From Rickettsiales bacterium (GTDB lineage Bacteria > Pseudomonadota > Alphaproteobacteria > Rs-D84): a stretch of 47,562 bases of DNA. This document shows, one piece after another, positions 19,207 to 27,958 of the stretch. The notes beneath the pieces are model-generated. The model saw nothing but the letters and a program-made list of their open reading frames with translations, did not search any database and was not told where the DNA came from. The DNA is taken from the NCBI GenBank assembly GCA_031262525.1, contig JAISHM010000016.1, positions 1 to 47,562 on the forward strand, read 5' to 3'. A program made the translations under genes and the position numbers. How positions within the stretch are numbered: position 1 is the first letter of the stretch; every line of letters begins with the position of its first letter.

Positions 19207-19359
19207 TTTTATATTCTCCTTGTTTTATTTTCCTGGGGAAAATCTTATCAAAAAAACAGACATAAGTCCAGCAAAACAAAAAACACTGATGAAAATTTGA
19301 TTTTTTGCATTTCGCCTGTTAAAATAAAACTCGTAAAATGTGAATAAAAGGGCAAAAAT

Positions 19360-19767
19360 ATGAGTAAAATATTAAGTGCTATAGCGCACAACATAGATAT
19401 GGCTAATCAGCAGACTTCAAGAAGAGTGGGGTTAAATAGAGTGACTGCAAATGACATTTCAAAATCGCACAAAGATAATAATATTGAAACAATGGTTATA
19501 TCAACAATCCGTCGGGTATTTGGACTTGATTATAATATTAACACAGATACAGATATTCGTAGTTTATCAAATAATGTAAGTGAATTGTCCGGTGGTATGG
19601 TGAGGGTTGCGCATAAAATGTCGAGTAAATTGGAACTGGATAATATAAATATGGAAAGAGATTTTCTAAAAAAGTTTGCAATTGCACAGGCAGTTCGTTC
19701 CCCTATGCCAGTATCATCAGTTATAGAGTTTTATAAAAAAGAATTAAAGGGCAAAGGCAGCAAATAA
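19360..19767 (+). CDS. Hypothetical protein
   Basis: 135-aa ORF followed by a terminator; no family recognised. Confidence 0.6.
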   Translation: MSKILSAIAHNIDMANQQTSRRVGLNRVTANDISKSHKDNNIETMVISTIRRVFGLDYNINTDTDIRSLSNNVSELSGGMVRVAHKMSSKLELDNINMERDFLKKFAIAQAVRSPMPVSSVIEFYKKELKGKGSK

Positions 19768-19770
19768 AAA

Positions 19771-19796
19771 CAAAACCGCCATTGGCGGTTTTTTTA
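19771..19796 (+). terminator. Rho-independent terminator
   Basis: AAAACCGCCATTGGCGGTTTTTTT. Confidence 0.85.
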
Positions 19797-19866
19797 ATTG
19801 TTTAGTCTATATTACCCTAATCCTATAGTTTTTTATAAATCATATTCTTATAAAATGGTATTTTAT

Positions 19867-19892
19867 ATACTAGCATACTAGTATGCTAGTAT
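19867..19892. repeat. Perfect 26-bp palindrome
   Basis: ATACTAGCATACT|AGTATGCTAGTAT. Confidence 0.95.
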
Positions 19893-19987
19893 GCTGTTAT
19901 GTTATGCGGGTGTTTAATTTTTTTTCAATTGACATCGCGGTCATAAAAGTGCAATTATTCCGCGAATAATACAAAGGAAAAGAAAGG

Positions 19988-20596
19988 ATGAATAAGGTTT
20001 TTTTAGGTGTTCCGTGCAGCGAGTTTATAGAGCCAGAATGTTTCAAATCTATATTTTTTCTTAAACGGCCGGAAAATACAATAATTGGCTTTAATTATAT
20101 TCGCGGCTATGATTGCGCAATGGCGCGTAATTTGTTGGTGGATTTTGCGATAAATCACGGGGCAACACATATTTTAATGTTGGATTCTGATAATACGATT
20201 CCAGCGGACGGACTGGAAAAATTGCTGTCGGCGAATCGTGATATAGTCTTTGGTTGGTGCCCATTAAAAGGCGACAAAACAAAATCAAATTTTTATGAAT
20301 TTCGTGATGGCGAGACTGATTTTCCAATAACATCGGCAACACCAGTTGACGATTTGGTGGGGGCGGGGGATAATGGCATAATTAAATTGCGTGGCGCGGG
20401 AATGGCGTGCGCACTGATAAAAACATCGGTGTTTGAAAAAATGCCAAAGAACAGAAGGTTCCAGTATATTCTGCACGAAGACGGCACCAGCCTGAGCGAA
20501 GATTTATTTTTCTGTGAAATTGCTAAAAGTATGGGGTTTGAGTTGTGGGGTCATACGGGCGTTCGTTGTGGCCATATTGCCAAGGTTGTGTTGTAA
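19988..20596 (+). CDS. GT-A-type glycosyltransferase-like protein
   Basis: RNLLVDFAINHGATHILMLDSDNTIPADGLEKLL (DxD-like motif), RGAGMACALIKTSVF, SEDLFFCEIAKSMGFELW. Confidence 0.65.
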   Translation: MNKVFLGVPCSEFIEPECFKSIFFLKRPENTIIGFNYIRGYDCAMARNLLVDFAINHGATHILMLDSDNTIPADGLEKLLSANRDIVFGWCPLKGDKTKSNFYEFRDGETDFPITSATPVDDLVGAGDNGIIKLRGAGMACALIKTSVFEKMPKNRRFQYILHEDGTSLSEDLFFCEIAKSMGFELWGHTGVRCGHIAKVVL

Positions 20597-20603
20597 ATGG
20601 TAA

Positions 20604-20655
20604 ATTCCCCTCCGTTGGAGGGGTGCGGCGAAGCCGTGGGGTGGTTTAACCAAGT
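20604..20655. repeat. Family A, single-arm copy
   Basis: TTCCCCTCCGTTGGAGGGGTGCGGCGAAGCCGTGGGGTGGTTTAACCAAGTT. Confidence 0.88.
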
Positions 20656-20770
20656 TCACAAATAATGCTCTAAACTTCGTGCATCGCTATCCCGCAGCGG
20701 CGGTTGTTTTTTCTTGACTAATACCATAACTATAATACAATTACCCCATAACTTTAACATTGGATAAAAG

Positions 20771-21058
20771 ATGGCAAATGTATTAACCAAAAAAAATTAC
20801 GTACCTTTACCCTGGGGGCTGGAACATAAAATTTTGGCGTGCGATAAATCGTTAAAGACACACAAAAAACAATACAGGTTGATTTGCCCTTATTATTTGC
20901 GGTATTCGCAATTTGTTTCATCCAATGTTCGCGGTGTGGCACAGAGGCTTTGCCCGGCGTCGCAACAAACACCAGATAAACAATTTACTTGCCCGAAACC
21001 GAACAGGGATGAGTGTTGGGAAAGATTTATCAGTGAATTTACACAAAATAAAAAATAA
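20771..21058 (+). CDS. Hypothetical small cysteine-containing protein
   Basis: 95-aa ORF MANVLTKKNYVPLPWGLEHK... Confidence 0.45.
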   Translation: MANVLTKKNYVPLPWGLEHKILACDKSLKTHKKQYRLICPYYLRYSQFVSSNVRGVAQRLCPASQQTPDKQFTCPKPNRDECWERFISEFTQNKK

Positions 21059-21140
21059 AAAACATTTGATTTTTGGAAAAGAATGTGTAAAATAAGCAGA
21101 GTTGCAGGCGCGGTGATTGCGTCAGAGCATAAAGTCAAAT

Positions 21141-21213
21141 GGCTGGATAGCTCAGTTGGTAGAGCAAGGGACTGAAAATCCCTGTGTCGTTGGTTCGATT
21201 CCATCTCCAGCCA
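21141..21213 (+). tRNA. tRNA-Phe(GAA), CCA encoded
   Basis: GGCTGGA/TCCAGCC acceptor, anticodon loop CTGAAAA. Confidence 0.95.
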
Positions 21214-21255
21214 CCAATAAATCCGCGGATTACAGACAATTTACGTAGGTATAGT

Positions 21256-21849
21256 ATGATAAAAGCCATTATTTTTGATTATGTCGGAGTGTTGGGTGGT
21301 GGTGTTATAGGTGATTTTTTTAACTTATATCCAGAACATAAAAACGAAATTTTACGCTTGTTTATAGAACAATTTGACCTTGGTACTGAACATTTAGAGT
21401 CTAGATATATTATGTTAGCAAATGCTGTAGGTGTTGATTCAGAAATCATAAAACAGCAATTACAGAAAATCGGGAATAATTTATTTATCAATAAAGATTT
21501 GATGTCAAAAATTTTATTTTTGCGAAAAGATTATAAAATTGGTTTGCTTACCAACTCTGGACTTGGACCAATCGTTGAAAATATTGATTATCAATGTAAA
21601 GACTGACGGAATAAGTATTTTGATGATTTTGTACTTTCTTGTGATGTTCATTTAACAAAACCAGATGTACGGATTTACGAACTTAGCGCCAAGCGTTTGG
21701 GTGTTGATGTTTCAGAATGTTTATTTATAGATGATTCATTGATAAATGTTCAAGGCGCAATAAAAGCGGGAATGAAATCATTTGTATACAATTATGACAA
21801 TGATTCTATTGAAGATTTTAGTAAAAGATTAAGCGAAGTTCTGGATTGA
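21256..21849 (+). pseudogene. HAD-superfamily hydrolase interrupted by an in-frame TGA
   Basis: MIKAIIFDYVGVLGG...IGLLTNSG...YQCKD-TGA-RNKYFDDFVLSCDVHLTKPDVRIYELSAKRLGVDVSECLFIDDSLINVQGAIKAGM; same frame on both sides of the TGA at 21604-21606. Confidence 0.88.
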
Positions 21850-21974
21850 TTTTTGATTAAAATTCTATTTCAGCAACAAAAAAATAAATCGAACAATCGT
21901 TGTTTTTGTCTCATAAAAATGCTGGTTTTGTATCATTTTTATGATATAATAACGGGTAAATTATAATACAAAAA

Positions 21975-22967
21975 ATGAATGATAATACCAAAGTTTTAAA
22001 CAAAGAAACCCCGCGAGAGACTATTGTATATGCCGATGGCAATGATTTTGTTATAAAAAAACCTAATACAGATAATTCTGTTATAAAATATCAGTGGGTT
22101 GATGCCCAAAAAAGAGCAATTAATATAACTAATAATCTAAACAGTCCGTATTATTTGGTGCCACATGGAGAAATTTTATTAAAAAATGGAGATCGGTTTA
22201 TTGAAAAAGAAAATATGGATAATGTAAATAATGTATTTGTTAAAGAACAAAGAATGTATGGAGAGCCAGTTACAAAAGAATTCTACAACACCTTGGATGA
22301 AAAAGATAAACAAATAATAGCGCGAGGAATTGCTCACCTTTTAGTGGACCAATCAAAGCAAAAGAAAATTAAAACCGCGCAGTTGGATAGCAAAATACCG
22401 GATGTCGCAAGGTTGGACGACGACAGGATTAGAAAAATAAAAATGTTTATCCCTGAACAAACTTTGGATAAAGTTTTGAATATTCAAAAATGGTTGATAG
22501 ATAATTATAAAGGTCCAAGTGAAATCTTTTGGCAAGGGGACTTGGCGCCAAAAAATGTATTTTATAATAAGAAAACTCAAAAAGTATCAATTATCGATTT
22601 CGCAAATAGCATATATGAACCTGTGGATTCTATATTTTATAGATATAGCCCATTTCCCAGGATAGAACGTATAGAAAAAGAGTATCGCATTCTTACTAAA
22701 AATGATGGGATTATATATGATGAAAATCAAAAATATCTTGAAATGCGTGATAAAATAAAAGAATTTTATATAGTATTGAGCGAATATGCCGACCGCCCAT
22801 TAAAAGAATATACCGTTGATGTGAACAAAGATATCGAAGATTATATAGATAACACTTATAAATATCTTTTATTTATGAAAACAAATATTGAGCAGTCTGA
22901 AAATATAAAAAATAAGCCTGATAAGATAATAAATCAGGCTCTTACTAATAGTGAAATGAGTTTATAG
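21975..22967 (+). CDS. Aminoglycoside phosphotransferase/kinase-fold protein
   Basis: IFWQGDLAPKNVFYNKKTQKVSIIDFANSIYEP resembles the APH catalytic HGDxxxxN...IDF motif. Confidence 0.6.
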   Translation: MNDNTKVLNKETPRETIVYADGNDFVIKKPNTDNSVIKYQWVDAQKRAINITNNLNSPYYLVPHGEILLKNGDRFIEKENMDNVNNVFVKEQRMYGEPVTKEFYNTLDEKDKQIIARGIAHLLVDQSKQKKIKTAQLDSKIPDVARLDDDRIRKIKMFIPEQTLDKVLNIQKWLIDNYKGPSEIFWQGDLAPKNVFYNKKTQKVSIIDFANSIYEPVDSIFYRYSPFPRIERIEKEYRILTKNDGIIYDENQKYLEMRDKIKEFYIVLSEYADRPLKEYTVDVNKDIEDYIDNTYKYLLFMKTNIEQSENIKNKPDKIINQALTNSEMSL

Positions 22968-22984
22968 GCATTATACTATTTATA

Positions 22985-24193
22985 TCATACTCCTTGTAAT
23001 TTCAGGAAAGTTTTTTTGCCTTTTTGCAGCAAGATTGATTCACTTGGCTCAATCATCGTCGCCGCGTCCGTAATTTTTTCGCCCGCGATAATCAGCCCGC
23101 CTTGTTCAATTAAACGGCGCCCCTCGGCCCGACTGGGGACCAATCCCGCGGCAACAATTAAATCCAGCGCCGTCATTGGCCCCGACATTTTTAATTCTGT
23201 GCTGGGGACCGCCGCCGCGTTCGCGCCATTATTAAACAGCGCCATTGTTGTAGCGACCGCTTCGGTTGCTAACTCTTCGCCGTGAATCAGTTTTGTAATT
23301 TCATACGCCATACGCTTTTTTGCCGCGATAATATCCGTCGTTACCATCGCAACAATTTCATCCATTGGAATGTCAGTAAACAGCGACAACAACAATCCCG
23401 TATTTTCATCTGGAACATTGTAAAAATACTGATAAAAATCAAACGGAGTTGTTTTATTACGCGCAACCCACAAAGTGCCTTTTTCTGTCTTACCCATCTT
23501 TTTCCCATCGGTTGTCATCAACAGCGGCGCGGTCAATGCCATTATTCCCGCCGATTCACGCCCGATATTCATCTTTCTGTAAAGTTCAACCCCCGCGACC
23601 ATATTTCCCCATTGGTCACTACCCCCAATTTGCAAAACACAATTTTCTGTTTCGTTCAGATGAACAAAGTCATACGCCTGCATCGGCATATAGCCCATTT
23701 CCAAAAAGGTCAACCCGCCATTTTCGCGGCGACGGGCATACGCCTCGGACGCCAGCATTGTATTCACATTAAAATGAACACAGACCAAGCGCATAAAATC
23801 AACATAACTGAATTTATTTATCCATTCTGCATTATCCACAATTTCTGTATCTGGCAAAACAAAATGACGCGCCAACTCCTTGACCTCGGCAATGTTATGC
23901 GCAATTTGTTCGCGGGTCAGCATTTTTCGCATATCGGATTTTCCAGTTGGGTCGCCAATCATTGCGGTTGCCCCACCGATGACCAAAATTCCGCGATGCC
24001 CCGCGTTTTGCAAATGTCGAAACATACGCAACGCAAAAAAATGCCCAATGTGCAGGCTGTCCGCGGTTGGGTCAATCCCCAGATAAAAAGTAATTTTTTT
24101 TGTTCCGTTCAGGGTTTCTTTTATTTGCGCCGCGTTGGTCATATCTTTTACAAAGCCGCGCTGCTGTAACATATCAAATAGTTTCATAACCAA
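22985..24193 (-). CDS. tyrS: Tyrosyl-tRNA synthetase
   Basis: LGIDPTADSLHIGHFFALRMF, QIGGSDQWGNM, KKMGKT, C-terminal S4-like domain. Confidence 0.97.
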   Translation of the reverse strand: MVMKLFDMLQQRGFVKDMTNAAQIKETLNGTKKITFYLGIDPTADSLHIGHFFALRMFRHLQNAGHRGILVIGGATAMIGDPTGKSDMRKMLTREQIAHNIAEVKELARHFVLPDTEIVDNAEWINKFSYVDFMRLVCVHFNVNTMLASEAYARRRENGGLTFLEMGYMPMQAYDFVHLNETENCVLQIGGSDQWGNMVAGVELYRKMNIGRESAGIMALTAPLLMTTDGKKMGKTEKGTLWVARNKTTPFDFYQYFYNVPDENTGLLLSLFTDIPMDEIVAMVTTDIIAAKKRMAYEITKLIHGEELATEAVATTMALFNNGANAAAVPSTELKMSGPMTALDLIVAAGLVPSRAEGRRLIEQGGLIIAGEKITDAATMIEPSESILLQKGKKTFLKLQGV

Positions 24194-24340
24194 ATCCTTT
24201 TGGTTTTTATTATATCATTAAATTTTGATTTTTACACGATTTTTTTGCCTGTGCATTGGGCATAGATTTATAAAGCCGCCACGCGGGCGTAGTTTTGATA
24301 ATAAAGAAAAAAGTTATTAAATTTCATTTTGATTTTTTGG

Positions 24341-24424
24341 TGGGAGCGGTTGGAGTCGAACCAACTCAAGCAAATGCTAACAGATTTACAGTCTGCCCCG
24401 GCTCTCCGACTCCGGCGCGCGCCC
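24341..24424 (-). tRNA. tRNA-Tyr(GTA), CCA encoded at 24338-24340
   Basis: CAGACTGTAAATCTGTT anticodon arm, long variable arm, T-arm GTTGGTTCGACTCCAAC. The acceptor appears to have a C-U mismatch. Confidence 0.85.
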
Positions 24425-24473
24425 TTTATTTTTTTAATTTCCCGGCCTTCGACATTAACGAAGATTGGTGGCC

Positions 24474-24500
24474 TGCCACCCGAAGCCTTGGCGAAGGGTG
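24474..24500. repeat. Family D-like hairpin abutting tRNA-Gly 3' end
   Basis: CTGCCACCCGAAGCCTTGGCGAAGGGTGG; shares CGAAGCCTTGGCGAAGGGTG with family D. Confidence 0.75.
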
Positions 24501-24501
24501 G

Positions 24502-24573
24502 TGCGAGTAGAGGGATTCGAACCCTCATTTCCAGCTTGGAAGGCTGGCATTCTAGCCCTTGAACTATACTCGC
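24502..24573 (-). tRNA. tRNA-Gly(TCC), CCA encoded
   Basis: GCGAGTA/TACTCGC acceptor, anticodon loop CTTCCAA. Confidence 0.93.
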
Positions 24574-24752
24574 CAAATTTCCTGGCCGAAAAAAATACCA
24601 AACGGCAACTTTGTTGCTGTCTTAAAATTTATTAGAATGGTGTAAATGCTGTGTATTGCGAAGTTTTTGTGATGGGGAGTGTATAAAAATACATGACCCT
24701 GAACAAAAACGAGCAAACGCAAAGCAGATGCGCCGTTATAATAAATTTTTGG

Positions 24753-24825
24753 CAGCCCCAACCGGATTCGAACCGGTGTTCTCGCCTTGAAAGGGCGGTG
24801 TCCTGGGCCTCTAGACGATGGGGCC
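24753..24825 (-). tRNA. tRNA-Glu(TTC), CCA encoded
   Basis: GGCCCCATCGTCTAGAGGCC..., anticodon loop CTTTCAA. Confidence 0.93.
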
Positions 24826-24900
24826 AAAAATGCAAAACGATAGTTTCGCAAACTCTTTGACTTTGTCATTCCCGCGCAGGCGGGGACGATGGGGCCAAAA
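24814..24900. repeat. 16-bp direct repeat GACGATGGGGCCAAAA (24814-24829 and 24885-24900)
   Basis: Exact duplicate of the tRNA-Glu 5' end. The intervening segment includes CATTCCCGCGCAGGCGGGG. Confidence 0.9.
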
Positions 24901-24906
24901 TTCTGG

Positions 24907-24980
24907 CGGGATTGACGGGGCTCGAACCCGCGACCTTCTGCGTGACAGGCAGACGCTCTAACCAACTGAGCTACAACCCC
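24907..24980 (-). tRNA. tRNA-Asp(GTC), CCA encoded
   Basis: GGGGTTGTAGCTCAGTTGGTTAGAGC..., anticodon loop CTGTCAC. Confidence 0.94.
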
Positions 24981-25050
24981 AGAGCGAACCCATTTTATAT
25001 TGAATTTTTGCAAAAAGCAAGGTTTTTTTTCGCCCGCCCAAAATTTTACA

Positions 25051-27132
25051 TCAACGCTGGAAAAAACGATTGAAATTTTTTATGTGCGCGTTATATCGTT
25101 TGGTTTCTGCCAGCGCAGGGAAAGATGTTGTCATAAACTTTGCAAAATCATCAAAGGAATATCCACGCACATAAAATGCGCCTGCAACACTGGCACAGGG
25201 CCCGTGCCAATTTCCATCGCCGAATGTTAAATTATGTTTTCCAATATAAGACCAACCAAACTCGGAAAAATCAGAATTTACAGAATCGGAAAAAATCATA
25301 GAAACTTTTTGATTCTGTGATTTTTCGTATGCGGTGCGCCAATTCTTTGTAAAATACGCATATTCATTCAGATATAGTTGCTCTTGTAATTTCCCAGTTT
25401 GTTCGCGTATTACCCCCGGGCGACGCGTCATACGCGAATTGTCATTACACAGGGTATCCGCGCCATATAAATCCAATTCTGATACGATATACTTCCAACA
25501 GAATTTATATTCATCTATGGTGTTTGGGACATATTTTGCGCGAACCAGTAAATGAATGCTCTTACTGCCCGAATAAACAGCGCGGTATAAAACGCCCGCT
25601 GTTGCCAAGCGCGTCATAATTTCTGTTTGTTGTTCTATGCTGAAATCATCAAATTCATACAGGAAAAAGTCAAAACTACAATTATCCTGACTGCGAATTG
25701 TTTTGTGTCCTGGGGTGGGGAACTTTGATAGAGGCGCATTCATCATCTGAAATTCCCCATATTCGTTTGGGCCGTATTTATCACAGGTTATAAAGGTCGC
25801 GGGTTTATAAAATATATCTATTTGTGTTGAATTTACTGGGCGTGCGATATCAGCGACCGATTTATTTTCTGGGCGGATAAATTTATCCAGGTCTATGCCA
25901 TTATACAGATATTTGTTATATTCTTGACGTTTTTGCGGTGTTTTTGCATTATCACGAAGACTGACCCATACTTTTTCACCAGTGTCAAACAAATCAGTAT
26001 TTCCCAAAATTTTATATTGGTTGCTGATTTGTGTTGTGTGTTTATACGAATCTATGATGCGATTATCTGTGAATTTTTGCGACAGATTCATCCCCGATTT
26101 TACCATTCCGCCATAAATCGCAGCAAAGAAATTTCTTGCCAGATTTTCCAGTTCCGAAATTTTTGTTGGTTTCTCGGTTATTAAAAATTGGTTAAATTTT
26201 TTAATCGCCCAACCAATAATAAATTGCGCCCATGGGGTAAAAACTTGCCCTGGATATTTCGGCAAAGTTTTGCCAGCGTGTTCCCAAATTGCATCTTTGT
26301 TTTTTATAAATCCCATATTTTGTATCGCGACTTCGTATTGCTTCATAAAACTATTTTTTGTGTTTGCGCCGAACAGGGGGTTAAAAATAAATTCTTGTTT
26401 GAACTCTTCAATGTTATGGGGCGATTTCCGCAGCGTTGGGAAAGCCATCAAATTTTGACGCAAGTCCTGCGCAGACTTTGACACGAATTTACGCAGGCGA
26501 TTACCACGCACCCAATCCATAGTCGCGTTTATAATTTGTTCGTGTTCTGATTTTGGGTATGCAAAATAGTATCCAAGTGCTGCGGCGGTTATTTCCTCGA
26601 TAAAGTCAGATTGGGCGGGCTCGGACACAAAAAGTTCCGCGTTTTTATCAGTATAAAAACTTTTGTTTTGTTTTAATAAATGCTTCATCAACAAAATTCC
26701 GGCATAGCGCGAGATAAAAACTTTGTTTAATCTGGTAAATAATAAGGTGTCGTCTTCTGTTTCGCTGACATAAAAATGTCCTTCGGGGATTTCTATATCA
26801 TTCAGGATAGCGGTCAGTAAATTTTGCGTATCAGGTATGGACTTTTTCGGATAGACCAGCCCCAGTATCTTTTGCATATCATACGCGTCATAGTGATTTA
26901 TAGTTTTGTGCGCTGATTGCAATTTATTAAAAAGTTCGGTAAAAAATTTGTCTTGTTTTTGTGGATTGTTATAAAATTTTAAACGCGGGGACAGGTTGAA
27001 TTTCAGATAATCAGTTGCGAACATATCATCATAAAAAACGCCATTTGGAAAAACACCGTCTGGGTTGCCAGACAAAAATATATCGCGTAATTTTTTCTGT
27101 TCGGCGGCAAAAGATTCTGAATTGTAAGGCAT
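25051..27132 (-). CDS. Putative archaeo-eukaryotic primase (AEP/PrimPol-like) protein
   Basis: FFLYEFDD (hhhEhD), VYSGSKSIHLLVRAK (sGxKSxHhh), DTLCNDNSRMTRRPGVIRE arrangement typical of the AEP catalytic core. Confidence 0.65.
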   Translation of the reverse strand: MPYNSESFAAEQKKLRDIFLSGNPDGVFPNGVFYDDMFATDYLKFNLSPRLKFYNNPQKQDKFFTELFNKLQSAHKTINHYDAYDMQKILGLVYPKKSIPDTQNLLTAILNDIEIPEGHFYVSETEDDTLLFTRLNKVFISRYAGILLMKHLLKQNKSFYTDKNAELFVSEPAQSDFIEEITAAALGYYFAYPKSEHEQIINATMDWVRGNRLRKFVSKSAQDLRQNLMAFPTLRKSPHNIEEFKQEFIFNPLFGANTKNSFMKQYEVAIQNMGFIKNKDAIWEHAGKTLPKYPGQVFTPWAQFIIGWAIKKFNQFLITEKPTKISELENLARNFFAAIYGGMVKSGMNLSQKFTDNRIIDSYKHTTQISNQYKILGNTDLFDTGEKVWVSLRDNAKTPQKRQEYNKYLYNGIDLDKFIRPENKSVADIARPVNSTQIDIFYKPATFITCDKYGPNEYGEFQMMNAPLSKFPTPGHKTIRSQDNCSFDFFLYEFDDFSIEQQTEIMTRLATAGVLYRAVYSGSKSIHLLVRAKYVPNTIDEYKFCWKYIVSELDLYGADTLCNDNSRMTRRPGVIREQTGKLQEQLYLNEYAYFTKNWRTAYEKSQNQKVSMIFSDSVNSDFSEFGWSYIGKHNLTFGDGNWHGPCASVAGAFYVRGYSFDDFAKFMTTSFPALAETKRYNAHIKNFNRFFQR

Positions 27133-27275
27133 TTATCCATAAATCCCGTTTTTTTCTCTGCCGCTCCCTTTATTTTGGGCGAATTATAGCGGTCGTGTGC
27201 GCGCTTGTCAAATTTTTATAAATTTTATAAAAAAGACTTGCAAAAGGAAAAATAATATGGAAAAATAGCGCGTAT

Positions 27276-27348
27276 TCGGGCTTAGTTCAGTCGGTAGAAC
27301 AACGGACTGTTAATCCGTATGTCGCTGGTTCGAGTCCAGCAGCCCGAG
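27276..27348 (+). tRNA. tRNA-Asn(GTT), CCA encoded
   Basis: TCGGGCT/AGCCCGA acceptor, anticodon loop CTGTTAA. Confidence 0.95.
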
Positions 27349-27350
27349 CC

Positions 27351-27453
27351 AAAATTTAATCCGCCAAACGGCGGATTTAATTTTGGCGAAGTCTCGGCGG
27401 TTTTTCCGACGGACGAGCCACCATAATATAATCCGCCATTCGGCGGATTTATT
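27351..27453. repeat. Tandem palindromes downstream of tRNA-Asn
   Basis: AAAATTTAATCCGCCAAACGGCGGATTTAATTTT and ATAATCCGCCATTCGGCGGATTTAT flank GGCGAAGTCTCGGCGG.... Confidence 0.85.
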
Positions 27454-27829
27454 ACTTACCAGTATTGGTGTTATTAAACAAATCTTGCAGTTGTTTTTGC
27501 AGTTGTTCAATTTCATCTTGAATTTCCGAAGTTTTATTTTTCCAGTATCTCTGCAATGCGTATTTTTTTAATGCATAAACACCAAATAAAAAAGATATTC
27601 CTGCCGCAATAATTCCACTAGTTTTATTATCATCCTGAAAATATTGATACCATCGGTTTTGCGCTATTAAAAAGAGAATGATACCAACATATTTAAAAAA
27701 GCGCTCTATGTTTTTTTTATCGTTTGCTTCGCGCAGTTCGGATTTTTTTGTCTCAATTTCAACACTGATGCTCAACCCGTTTTCTTTTGGTTGATTCGTA
27801 TTGGTTGTTGTTTTGTTGTTTTGTGTCAT
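27452..27829 (-). CDS. Hypothetical membrane protein with coiled-coil C-terminus
   Basis: Two hydrophobic segments and SEIQDEIEQLQKQLQDL. Confidence 0.6.
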   Translation of the reverse strand: MTQNNKTTTNTNQPKENGLSISVEIETKKSELREANDKKNIERFFKYVGIILFLIAQNRWYQYFQDDNKTSGIIAAGISFLFGVYALKKYALQRYWKNKTSEIQDEIEQLQKQLQDLFNNTNTGK

Positions 27830-27958
27830 AATTATAATCTTTTATAGGTCATATTCTATAATCTTATTATTGGTTGTCAATGTTTTTATTTTTTATTAAA
27901 TAATTGAAACTTTGTATAATTATGTTAAAATAATAAAATAAATACAAAGGTTTTACCA

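Noticed and set aside
21604-21606. Alternative genetic code (TGA = Trp)
   Set aside because: prfB (RF2) is intact, its own frameshift depends on TGA as stop, and genes such as rpoD end in TGA; large ORFs are uninterrupted under code 11.
21216-22980. Prophage or integrative island at tRNA-Phe
   Set aside because: Accessory-like genes lie downstream, but there is no integrase and no repeated tRNA-Phe 3' end that I could find before tyrS.
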